DNA of 6,033 bases from a bacterium (GTDB lineage Bacteria > Planctomycetota > J058 > JACQDU01): positions 1 to 6,033 of the forward strand of contig JACQDU010000506.1 of NCBI GenBank assembly GCA_016200955.1. Reading direction: 5' to 3'. Shown piece after piece: positions 1-5,347 of the stretch; the first letter of the stretch is position 1; every line of letters starts with the position of its first letter. Made by a program: the position numbers and the translations under genes. The notes below the pieces were generated by a model that saw only the letters and a list, made by a program, of their open reading frames with translations, searched no databases and was not told the DNA's origin.

Positions 1-434
1 CCACGCACGCGACGACGGACATGCGGTGGGCCGAGGACCGCGTCGGGGCCGCGAGGCTCGAGGGAGCTTACGCCTGGCGCTCGCTCCTCGAGACGGGAGC
101 GCACCTCGCGTTCGGCTCGGACTTCCCCGTCGAGTCGCCGGATCCTCTCCTCGGGCTCTACGCCGCGGTCACGCTGCAGGACGCGCGCGGCGAGCCCTGG
201 GGCGGCTGGCGCCCGCGGGAGCGCCTCTCGCCCGAGGAGGCGCTCCGGGCCTTCACGGAGGAGGTCGCGTTCGCGTCCTTCTCAGAGGAGAGGCGCGGGA
301 AGCTCGTCCTCGGGATGGACGCCGACCTGACGCTCCTCGACACGGACCCGCTCCTCGTGCTCGCGACCGATGCGAGGAAGCTCCTCCGCTCGCGCGTCCT
401 CGCGACCTACATCTCGGGCGTTCGCTCGCGCTGA
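1..434 (+). CDS. Amidohydrolase_3 (YtcJ-like) metal-dependent hydrolase, C-terminal part, cut by window edge
   Basis: The reading frame is open from the first bases and reads THATTDMRWAEDRVG before the first ATG at 21, so that ATG is internal and the gene begins outside the window. What remains is the end of the TIM-barrel of the amidohydrolase superfamily. The THATTDM..AEDR..G block and AYAWRSLLE..AHLAFGSDFPVESPDPL are typical of YtcJ-like Amidohydrolase_3 proteins; the Asp of GSDFPVE matches the conserved barrel Asp that binds metal or activates water. Next come LSPEEALRAFT and the closing beta-sandwich segment GKLVLGMDADLTLLDTDPL, ending normally in a short V..R tail. Family members hydrolyse C-N bonds of varied substrates and are mostly uncharacterised, so the substrate cannot be named. 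The stop at 432-434 is followed directly by a GC-rich palindrome. The family call is firm; the exact function is unknown. Confidence 0.88.
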   Translation, partial: THATTDMRWAEDRVGAARLEGAYAWRSLLETGAHLAFGSDFPVESPDPLLGLYAAVTLQDARGEPWGGWRPRERLSPEEALRAFTEEVAFASFSEERRGKLVLGMDADLTLLDTDPLLVLATDARKLLRSRVLATYISGVRSR

Positions 435-446
435 GCCGGGCCCGGC
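435..446. terminator. Perfect 12-bp palindrome right after the amidohydrolase stop, weak terminator candidate
   Basis: GCCGGGCCCGGC begins at the first base after the TGA stop and is a perfect palindrome. It could fold into a very short GC hairpin. No T-run follows, so a classical Rho-independent terminator is not supported; GC-rich genomes often carry such elements at gene ends, but chance is possible. Confidence 0.22.
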
Positions 447-507
447 GGCGGCCGGATTCGCCCCCTCTCGCGGGAGAGCGCCGCTCGCGCGGGCGGTCGC
501 CCCTTGC

Positions 508-855
508 ACCACCTCGCACGCCGTCTTCAGGCCGAAGCACATGAGCAAAGAGGAGCTCGAGGAAGGATACGCCCGCTGCTACCGGACGCTCTTCTCGCAC
601 GGCTCGATCTGGCGGAGGCGCCCGCGAGACTGGCGCGCGGTGGTCCCTTACCTGGGCATGTCGTACCTTTACAAGAGATCGAACCTCATCTGGCCGCTCC
701 TCATCAGGCACCGGCTCACGGCGAGGGTCTGGAGGCCGCTCGTCGAGTGGACGAGGCGCCGCCACGTGAAGTTCCGCGCTCGCCTCGAGGCGAGGGAGCC
801 GGCCGCGGTCGCGCGCTCGATCCGATGCGAGAACGTCGTCTCGGCGGGGGTGTGA
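508..855 (+). pseudogene. Orphan C-terminal tail of a B12-binding radical SAM protein
   Basis: The frame reads HAVFRPKHMSKEELEEGYARCYR and then, over about 100 residues, VVPYLGMSYLYKRSNLIWPLLIRHRLT and RPLVEWTRRRHVKFRARL. From memory this matches the region after the catalytic barrel in large B12-binding radical SAM proteins (HxVFRP..M..EELEEGY, then a basic, aromatic-rich tail). The B12-binding domain and the CxxxCxxC iron-sulfur motif are absent: upstream of about 508 the frame is low-complexity Arg/Ala/Pro/Ser and overlaps the amidohydrolase stop. The fragment could be translated from the ATG at 541 (104 residues), but I see no convincing ribosome binding site there. A degraded remnant of a deleted gene is the simplest reading. 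Alternatives are a small stand-alone protein using only this tail, or an assembly join. The family call rests on motif recall and is moderate. Confidence 0.55.
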
Positions 856-875
856 GGTCGAGCCCGCGAAGCTGC

Positions 876-903
876 TTGATCTTCCCCGGTTTCACCGTAA
901 TTT
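876..903 (+). promoter_or_regulatory. Candidate sigma70-type promoter for dxs
   Basis: TTGATC (876-881) and TAATTT (898-903) are separated by 16 bases in the only AT-rich pocket upstream of dxs. The -35-like box matches the consensus well at TTGA; the -10-like box matches it only partly. Transcription from here would start near 910 and include the 908-921 palindrome and the small ORF at 940 before dxs. The call rests on base composition and box similarity only. Confidence 0.35.
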
Positions 904-928
904 GAGCGCTCTCGCGAGAGCCGAGAGA

Positions 929-933
929 GGGAG
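929..933 (+). promoter_or_regulatory. Ribosome binding site in front of the 39-codon ORF at 940
   Basis: GGGAG lies inside a purine-rich run (GAGAGAGGGAGAAAG) and ends six bases before the ATG at 940, which is good spacing. It is the only clear Shine-Dalgarno-like site between 856 and dxs; none sits just before the dxs ATG at 1059. This suggests that ribosomes load here. Confidence 0.45.
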
Positions 934-939
934 AAAGTG

Positions 940-1059
940 ATGCGAGCGGAGCGAGCAGCGGGACGCGGAGCGCGAAGCGCGCAGCGGCCCGTCGCGGGGG
1001 GGCCCCTCGGCCCGAAGGGCCGAAACGGGGGGGCGCGCGTAGCGCTCATCGGCCGCTGA
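940..1059 (+). CDS. Possible 39-aa leader ORF overlapping the dxs start codon
   Basis: ATG at 940 opens 39 codons that end with TGA at 1057-1059, sharing one base with the dxs ATG at 1059 (TGATG). It is preceded by a well-spaced GGGAG, while dxs has no visible site of its own, so translational coupling is plausible. The peptide is rich in Arg, Gly and Ala (8, 9 and 8 of 39), has no Cys or aromatic residue, and ends GARVALIGR. I recognise no family. Against it being a gene, four of the eight Arg codons are CGA, unlike the neighbouring genes, and the ORF lies in inverted-repeat-rich DNA that may be non-coding. It could be a true leader peptide, a translated repeat, or chance. Confidence 0.35.
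   Translation: MRAERAAGRGARSAQRPVAGGPLGPKGRNGGARVALIGR
1007..1023. other. Stem-loop just upstream of dxs
   Basis: TCGGCCC-GAA-GGGCCGA forms a perfect 7-bp stem with a three-base GAA loop, 35 bases before the dxs ATG and inside the 39-codon ORF. GCGC-GAA-GCGC at 970-980 has the same loop. As RNA it could slow ribosomes or shield the dxs start. It has no T-run, so it is not an intrinsic terminator. Confidence 0.4.
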
Positions 1060-3026
1060 TGACCTCCGAGCTCCACCCGATGCTCGCTCGCCTGAAGGGC
1101 CCCGAGGAGCTCAAGCGCCTGGGCCCCGTCGAGAGGGCCGAGCTCGCGCGAGAGATCCGCGACCGCATCTGCCGCGTGGTCTCGGCGAACGGCGGGCACT
1201 TCGGCTCCAACCTCGGCGTCGTCGAGCTCACGATCGCGCTCCACACGGTCTTCGACTTCCCCAGGGACAAGCTCGTCTGGGACGTCTCCCATCAGTGCTA
1301 CCCGCACAAGCTCCTCACCGGGAGGTACGGGAAGTTCGACACGCTCCGGCAGTACGGCGGGATCTCGGGCTTCTGCCACAAGGCTGAGTCGGAGCACGAC
1401 ACGGCGTTCGCGGGCCACGCCGGCACGGCGACCTCGATCGCGCTCGGGATCGCGAAGGGCTCCGAGCTCGCCGGAACGCGCCGCCGCACCGTCGCGGTCG
1501 TGGGCGACGCCTCGATCGCCTCGGGGATGACGCTCGAGGCCTTGAACCACGCCGGCTGGATCAAATCGCGCCTCCTCGTGGTGCTGAACGACAACGAGAT
1601 GTCGATCAGCCACCCCGTGGGCGGGCTCCACCGCTACCTGAACCGGATCCGCATGGCCCCGCTCTACTCCGAGATCAAGAAGGACGTCGAGCGCATCGTC
1701 GACCGGATCCCCGTCGTCGGCCGCCGTGTCCACGAGGGGATCCACCACCTCCTCGAGGGAGTCAAGGCGGGCCTGATCCCCGGGCACCTCTTCGAGGACC
1801 TCGGGCTCAAGTATTACGGCCCGCTCGACGGCCACGATCAGGAATCTCTCATCGCCGCGCTCGAGGACGTGAAGGAGGCCGACCACCCGGTCCTCCTCCA
1901 CGTGCTCACGAAGAAGGGCGCGGGCTGGGCCCCGGCGCTCGAGGACCCCGTGCGCTGGCACGCCGCGAAGGGCTTCTTGCCCGAGGACAAGGCGAAGGAG
2001 GCGAAGAAGGCCGACGCGCCCGCGAAGACGGCCGAGGCGAGCGCGGGAAAGGCCGCGGCGCCCGAGCCCGCGAGGCCTCGCTGGACGGCCGCGTTCGCCG
2101 ACGCTCTCATCGCGATCGCGCGGACGGATCCCAGGGTCGTCGCGATCACGGCGGCCATGCCCGACGGGACCGGCCTCGACAAGCTCGCGAAGGTCCTCCC
2201 GGACCGGTGCTTCGACGTCGGGATCTGCGAGCAGCACGGGACGGGCTTCGCCTCGGGTCTCGGGCTCGCGGGGCTGCGGCCGGTCTTCGCGGTCTACTCG
2301 ACGTTCCTCCAGAGAGGATACGACCAGCTCGTCCACGACGTGGCGATACAGGGGAACCCGGTCGTCTTCGCCATGGACCGGGGCGGGCTCGTGGGAGACG
2401 ACGGCGTCACGCACCAGGGGCTCTACGACATCGCTTACCAGCGGTGCATCCCCGGGCTCGTCCTCCTGGCGCCCAAGGACGGACCGGAGCTCGCGGCGAT
2501 GCTCTCGTGGGCGATCGCGAACGACCGGATCGCGGCGATCCGCTACCCGCGCGCGACGATCCCGCGCGACCTCGAGGGAGGCCGCTGCGCCGAGATCTCC
2601 CTCGGTAAGGGCGAGCGCCTGAGAGGCGGCGCGGGCGAGCTCGCCTTCTTCGCTTACGGCGCCATGGTCGAGATCGCGTTCGCGGCATCGGACCTCCTCC
2701 GGCGCGATGGCGTCCAGGCCTCGGTCTACAACGCGCGGTTCGCGAAGCCGATCGACTCGGACCTCCTCGCGGAGGCGCTCGAGGGACACGAGGTCGTCTT
2801 GACCGTCGAGGACCACGCGCGGATGGGCGGCTTCGGCTCGGCCTGCGCGGAAGCGATCCTCGACCGCAGGCCGGACCTCGCGCCGAAGCTCAGGATCCTG
2901 GGAGTCTCGGACGCCTTCGTCGACCACGGCGAGCGCTCGCTCCAGCTCCGCGACCAGGGGCTCGACGCCGAGGGCCTCGTGAGGAGCGCGAGGCAGCTCC
3001 TCGCCGCTCGAGGCGCGCGCGTCTGA
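1059..3026 (+). CDS. dxs: 1-deoxy-D-xylulose-5-phosphate synthase (DXS), divergent form
   Basis: DXS condenses pyruvate and glyceraldehyde 3-phosphate to DXP using TPP and Mg2+, the first step of the MEP isoprenoid pathway, in the cytoplasm. The 655 residues cover all three domains (about 620 in E. coli). Domain I has GGHFGSNLGVVELTIALH (His47), WDVSHQCYPHKLLTGR and the TPP/Mg region VVGDASIASGM...LNDNEMSIS (Asp150, Asn179). His301 lies in the usual WHAAKGF block. The pyrimidine-binding domain has GICEQH with the catalytic Glu391, DRGGLVGDDGVTHQG (Arg441, His452) and IRYPRAT (Arg498). A C-terminal transketolase-like domain follows. Differences from textbook DXS are GDA instead of GDG, WDVSHQ instead of WDVGHQ, GHAGTATS instead of GHSSTSIS, and a Lys/Ala/Pro linker at about 307-340. 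The ATG at 1059 gives a typical N-terminus; Met8 (1080) is a weaker alternative. No ribosome binding site is visible, so translation may depend on the overlapping small ORF. No other isoprenoid gene is in view. Confidence 0.95.
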   Translation: MTSELHPMLARLKGPEELKRLGPVERAELAREIRDRICRVVSANGGHFGSNLGVVELTIALHTVFDFPRDKLVWDVSHQCYPHKLLTGRYGKFDTLRQYGGISGFCHKAESEHDTAFAGHAGTATSIALGIAKGSELAGTRRRTVAVVGDASIASGMTLEALNHAGWIKSRLLVVLNDNEMSISHPVGGLHRYLNRIRMAPLYSEIKKDVERIVDRIPVVGRRVHEGIHHLLEGVKAGLIPGHLFEDLGLKYYGPLDGHDQESLIAALEDVKEADHPVLLHVLTKKGAGWAPALEDPVRWHAAKGFLPEDKAKEAKKADAPAKTAEASAGKAAAPEPARPRWTAAFADALIAIARTDPRVVAITAAMPDGTGLDKLAKVLPDRCFDVGICEQHGTGFASGLGLAGLRPVFAVYSTFLQRGYDQLVHDVAIQGNPVVFAMDRGGLVGDDGVTHQGLYDIAYQRCIPGLVLLAPKDGPELAAMLSWAIANDRIAAIRYPRATIPRDLEGGRCAEISLGKGERLRGGAGELAFFAYGAMVEIAFAASDLLRRDGVQASVYNARFAKPIDSDLLAEALEGHEVVLTVEDHARMGGFGSACAEAILDRRPDLAPKLRILGVSDAFVDHGERSLQLRDQGLDAEGLVRSARQLLAARGARV

Positions 3027-3028
3027 CC

Positions 3029-3046
3029 GCGCCGGCCGCGCGGCGC
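3029..3046. terminator. GC hairpin between convergent dxs and rimP
   Basis: GCGCCG (3029-3034) and CGGCGC (3041-3046) form a 6-bp stem with a six-base loop, filling nearly all of the 20 bases between the two convergent stop codons. The position suits a two-way terminator, but there is no T-run on either strand, so termination efficiency is uncertain. Confidence 0.4.
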
Positions 3047-3502
3047 TCACTTGATCTCGGGCACGAGCCTCGTCTCGTCGATCTCGTGGCGCTCGAAGCG
3101 CATCTCGGCCTTGGTGTCTTCCTCGTCGATCACGACGCGGCCGTCCTGCAGTCCCTTGAGACGGCCGCGGAATTTCCTCCGGTCGCCGCGCTTCTTCGCG
3201 AGGTGGACCACGACGAGCGCCCCCTGGAAGCGAGCGTAGTCCTTCTCGCGCGTGAGAGGCCGGTCGAGGCCGGGCGAGAGGACCTCGACGTGGAAGGCGC
3301 CCGGGTCGATCCCCTCCTCCGCGAGAGCGCGCTTGATCCCGTGGTTCGCGTCGGCGCAGTCCTGGATCATGACGCCCTGGGGCTCGCGGTCGATCCAGAC
3401 GCGCACGTGCCGCCTCCCGTCCTGGCGCACGTCCACGACCTCGAGCCCGAGCGCGGCCACGGCTCGCCGCGCGATCCCGTCGACGGTCGTCTCGAGATTC
3501 AC
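3047..3502 (-). CDS. rimP: Ribosome maturation factor RimP
   Basis: RimP is a cytoplasmic factor that assists late assembly of the 30S ribosomal subunit. The 151 residues show the family order: an N-terminal alpha/beta domain with ALGLEVVDV and HVRVWIDRE, then DCADANHGI, the signature EVLSPGLDRPLTREKDYARF (core at about 76-83), and a C-terminal SH3-like barrel with FRGRLKGL...VVIDEED and the closing ETRLVPEIK. I chose the GTG at 3502 because GGAAAGGAG lies six bases upstream and the family N-terminus begins here. An in-frame ATG at 3562 would add 20 residues (MGASSRSLSRCELARGKEPD) with no family likeness. The gene sits 89 bases behind the minus-strand lipoprotein pair and ends 20 bases from the dxs stop on the opposite strand. 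The usual nusA-infB partners are therefore not downstream. Confidence 0.93.
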   Translation of the reverse strand: MNLETTVDGIARRAVAALGLEVVDVRQDGRRHVRVWIDREPQGVMIQDCADANHGIKRALAEEGIDPGAFHVEVLSPGLDRPLTREKDYARFQGALVVVHLAKKRGDRRKFRGRLKGLQDGRVVIDEEDTKAEMRFERHEIDETRLVPEIK

Positions 3503-3508
3503 GTCGGG

Positions 3509-3517
3509 CTCCTTTCC
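3509..3517 (-). promoter_or_regulatory. Strong ribosome binding site that fixes the rimP start
   Basis: On the minus strand GGAAAGGAG ends six bases before the GTG at 3502. It is the best Shine-Dalgarno match in the window and decides between this GTG and the upstream ATG at 3562. Confidence 0.75.
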
Positions 3518-3591
3518 GCGAGCGAGCTCGCAGCGAGAAAGAGAGCGGCTCGACGCTCCCACATGTACCCGCGCGCGCGTCGCGGCGCCAG

Positions 3592-4119
3592 TCAGGGCGG
3601 GGGAGCCTTCATCTCATCGAGAGCGCGGGCGTCCTCGCGGACCTTCGCCGTGAGCTCACTGGCGGCCTTGCGGACCTTCTCGATCGGCTCGTCGTGCACG
3701 ATGAGACCCTTGAGCTGCGCGAAGGCGTCCTCGCGGACCTGGGCGACGTTGCGCATGCGGCCGTCGAGAGGCTCCTCGCCGAGTCGCTGCCGGCTCGCGA
3801 CCTCGATGTTCCAGGCGGCGTTCTCGTATTCCTCGAAGTAAGTGCGCTCGCGCTCCGCGAGGGCGCCCTTCTTGTCGCCGCTCTCGAGCTTCGAGACGAC
3901 GAGAGCGAGGCCGCGTCCGACGCGGTCGGCCTGGGCCGCCCAGCCGCGCGCGGCGCTCGCCGTGGCCGCGGTCGTGGGCGTCGTGGAAGTCGTGGGAGCC
4001 GACGTGGGCCCGCCCGCCCCGCTCGCCCCGTCCCCCGGGCAGCCCGAGAGAGCGCCCGCGACGCCCGCGAGCGCGAGAGCGACCGGGAGAGTGAGCGAGC
4101 CGCGCCGCGTGGCGGTCAT
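3592..4119 (-). CDS. Small lipoprotein with a helical, FTR1-periplasmic-like domain
   Basis: The 175-residue product begins with a signal peptide (MTATRRGSLTLPVALALAG) and a lipobox LSGC with the lipid-bearing Cys at 27, so it should be anchored in the cell envelope. A Gly/Ser/Thr/Pro/Ala linker (about 28-58) leads to a charged helical domain (about 60-165) containing LESGDKKGALAERERTYFEEYE and VREDAFAQLKGLI, then an Ala/Lys/Glu-rich helix and a PPP end. The YFEEYE block and helix pattern loosely recall the periplasmic domain of FTR1-type iron permeases; this is a recall-based suggestion, not a firm assignment. The start overlaps the stop of the upstream lipoprotein gene in an ATGA, indicating coupled translation. 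An open frame continues upstream to 5247, but that part is antisense-like noise within the neighbouring gene. The function is unknown; an envelope partner of the cupredoxin lipoprotein is likely. Confidence 0.8.
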   Translation of the reverse strand: MTATRRGSLTLPVALALAGVAGALSGCPGDGASGAGGPTSAPTTSTTPTTAATASAARGWAAQADRVGRGLALVVSKLESGDKKGALAERERTYFEEYENAAWNIEVASRQRLGEEPLDGRMRNVAQVREDAFAQLKGLIVHDEPIEKVRKAASELTAKVREDARALDEMKAPPP

Positions 4120-5222
4120 TTCCTCTCGCGCTCCGGCTCTCGCTTCGGGAGCTTCCTCGCGACGTCCTCGACCGAGGTCGAGGTCTTCTCGACCTGGGAG
4201 CGGAGCTTCTCGAGCACGGGCTCTCTCTCCTCGGGAGGAGCGCTCGCGGCGAGCTCCGCCTGGCGCGCGAGCCTGCCGATGCTGGAGCCGAGGTCCTGAG
4301 AGCGGCCGAAGTGCTCCCGGATCCCGCTCTCCCTGTCGAAGTCGAGGACCGCCTTCTTGAGGCCGCTCCCCGAGTACCAGCGGCCGAGCGCCAGCTCGGC
4401 GGCCTCGCGCGCCGACGCCGCGTCTCCCTGCGATGCCCAGCGAACCGAGTCTTCGAGCGCACCGCGGACGCGAGCGGCGAGCGTGGGCCACGGGAGCTCC
4501 TCGGGAGGCACGATCCTCACGCCGCCCTTCGTCGCGACCGCGGGGAGCCTCGCCGTGACGCTCGCCGTCGCACCCTTCTCGACCGTGAGGTCCACCTCGA
4601 TCGGCGATCGATCGAACGCGCGCACGGCGAGCTTCCGCGCTCCAGCGGGAACGCCCTCGAGCCGCGCCTTCCCCGCCGCGTCCGAGCGCGCGAACTCGGC
4701 GTCGAGGACGAGGAGCTCCGCTCGCATGTGAGAGTGGACGTTGCAGAGGAGCAAGGCTTCTCCCGCCACGTCGAGCACGCGCGAGTCCGTCTTTCCCGAC
4801 GCGACGGAGACGTTCCACTCGCAGCACGAGTCCTGGGAGTGGACGTTGTGGAGCTCCTGGTCCGAGTTCCTCACTAGGAGCCTCTGTCCCCGGCGCGCCA
4901 CGAGGAGAGACGGGCGGAACTCGAGGTCCTTCTGCTCGAGGATCACGGGCTCTCCCGGGCAAGGAGAGCTCGGCTTGACTCCCGTGCACCAGAGCACGGC
5001 TCCCTCGAACGGCCGCCCGCGCTCGTCCTGCACGACGGCGTCGATCGTCCCCGTTCCCGAGGACGAGCTCGCGTTCGCGACTCCCTGGGAGCTCGCGGGA
5101 GACGGCACGGGCGGCACGGGCAAGGGCGCGCCGCTCCCTCCCGGGCATCCGGCGAGAGCGAGGGCCGAGACGAGGACCGCGAGCGCGCGCGCGTTCATTT
5201 CTCCCACGAGTCTCGCACGCAT
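4116..5222 (-). CDS. Cupredoxin-domain lipoprotein with C-terminal helical domain
   Basis: The ORF encodes 368 residues. A hydrophobic signal ends in the lipobox LAGC (Cys26), followed by a Pro/Ser-rich linker to about 56. Residues about 57-175 look like the plastocyanin-like domain of methylamine-utilisation/cupredoxin proteins: GTIDAVVQDERGRPFEGAVL, then FRPSLLVARRGQRLLVRNSDQELHNVHS and LLCNVHSHMRAELLVLD. A type 1 copper site can be proposed from His125, Cys160, His163 and Met166 (CxxHxxM). A small carboxypeptidase-regulatory-like sheet follows (FARSDAAGKARLEGVPAGARKLAVRAF), then a helical region (about 245-360). Extra Cys79, Cys88, Cys133 and Cys134 stand out. The likely role is copper binding or electron transfer outside the cytoplasmic membrane; the partner is unknown. 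The start may instead be the ATG at 5198, which gives a cleaner signal (MNARALAVLVSALALAGC) with GGGAG only two bases upstream. The gene overlaps the next lipoprotein by four bases. Confidence 0.82.
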   Translation of the reverse strand: MRARLVGEMNARALAVLVSALALAGCPGGSGAPLPVPPVPSPASSQGVANASSSSGTGTIDAVVQDERGRPFEGAVLWCTGVKPSSPCPGEPVILEQKDLEFRPSLLVARRGQRLLVRNSDQELHNVHSQDSCCEWNVSVASGKTDSRVLDVAGEALLLCNVHSHMRAELLVLDAEFARSDAAGKARLEGVPAGARKLAVRAFDRSPIEVDLTVEKGATASVTARLPAVATKGGVRIVPPEELPWPTLAARVRGALEDSVRWASQGDAASAREAAELALGRWYSGSGLKKAVLDFDRESGIREHFGRSQDLGSSIGRLARQAELAASAPPEEREPVLEKLRSQVEKTSTSVEDVARKLPKREPERERK

Positions 5223-5239
5223 TCTCTTGCTCGCCCGGC

Positions 5240-5272
5240 GAATTCACTGGGGCCCACGGCCCAAGTGAATTC
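5240..5272. repeat. 33-base near-perfect inverted repeat
   Basis: GAATTCACTGGGGCC (5240-5254) and GGCCCAAGTGAATTC (5258-5272) pair at 14 of 15 positions around a three-base CAC loop; the only mismatch is G5249 against A5263. It lies 17 bases upstream of the outermost lipoprotein start (5222) in the divergent spacer. It could be an operator for a dimeric regulator (outer half-sites GAATTCACT/AGTGAATTC), an RNA hairpin, or a REP-like repeat. Confidence 0.7.
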
Positions 5273-5282
5273 TTTCACCACC

Positions 5283-5303
5283 GCATTCGCCTTCGGCGAA
5301 TGC
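5283..5303. other. Perfect 9-bp stem-loop upstream of tmk
   Basis: GCATTCGCC-TTC-GGCGAATGC is a perfect stem of nine pairs with a three-base loop. It starts 10 bases after the 33-base inverted repeat. It overlaps an in-frame ATG at 5300, which argues against that ATG being the tmk start. No T-run follows on either strand. Confidence 0.55.
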
Positions 5304-5317
5304 TGAATTGCCATCGC

Positions 5318-5333
5318 GACGCCCGCTGGCGTC
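5318..5333. other. Third stem-loop upstream of tmk
   Basis: GACGCC-CGCT-GGCGTC forms a 6-bp stem with a four-base loop, ten bases before the GGAG that probably serves tmk. Together with the two structures before it, it would make a compact folded leader if transcription starts upstream. Confidence 0.4.
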
Positions 5334-5343
5334 TCGGGCCCGC

Positions 5344-5347
5344 GGAG
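5344..5347 (+). promoter_or_regulatory. Ribosome binding site of tmk
   Basis: GGAG ends nine bases before a TTG (5357) and fifteen bases before a GTG (5363). The spacing favours the TTG; both are compatible with the family N-terminus. Confidence 0.4.

Larger units (their letters stand above)
856..1058. other. Intergenic region before dxs, rich in short inverted repeats
   Basis: The first third (856-903) is the most AT-rich stretch in the left half of the window and holds the promoter candidate. From 904 on the DNA is extremely GC-rich and made of short symmetrical pieces. There is a 14-bp perfect palindrome at 908-921, GCGC-GAA-GCGC at 970-980, CCCG-TCG-CGGG at 988-998, GGGGCCCC at 999-1006 and a 7-bp stem with GAA loop at 1007-1023. 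GCGGAGCG occurs twice (946-953 and 965-972). The 39-codon ORF described separately crosses most of this. I see no thi-box core suggesting a TPP riboswitch. Confidence 0.6.

Noticed and set aside
26..544. 172-codon frame over the amidohydrolase end
   Set aside because: It is an Arg/Ala/Pro-rich shadow in another frame of the amidohydrolase.
856..1058. TPP riboswitch before dxs
   Set aside because: DXS uses TPP, so I looked for the thi-box core and the paired helices; neither is present.
669..3050. 793-codon minus-strand open frame opposite dxs
   Set aside because: It is composed of Arg/Asp/Glu/Val/Leu-rich sequence without any recognisable domain, lies antisense to an unmistakable dxs and runs through non-coding DNA at 856-1058. 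Long antisense frames are expected at this GC content.
3086..3841. 251-codon plus-strand frame across rimP and the small lipoprotein
   Set aside because: It overlaps two better-supported genes on the other strand and shows no family motifs.
4120..5247. Upstream extension of the small lipoprotein frame (551 codons in total)
   Set aside because: The part before the ATG at 4119 is Arg/Ala/Gly-rich noise in another frame of the cupredoxin lipoprotein. A clear signal peptide and lipobox begin at 4119, with an ATGA overlap.
5240..5272. CIRCE heat-shock operator
   Set aside because: CIRCE is TTAGCACTC-N9-GAGTGCTAA; only the CACT/AGTG core resembles the arms here, and the spacing differs.
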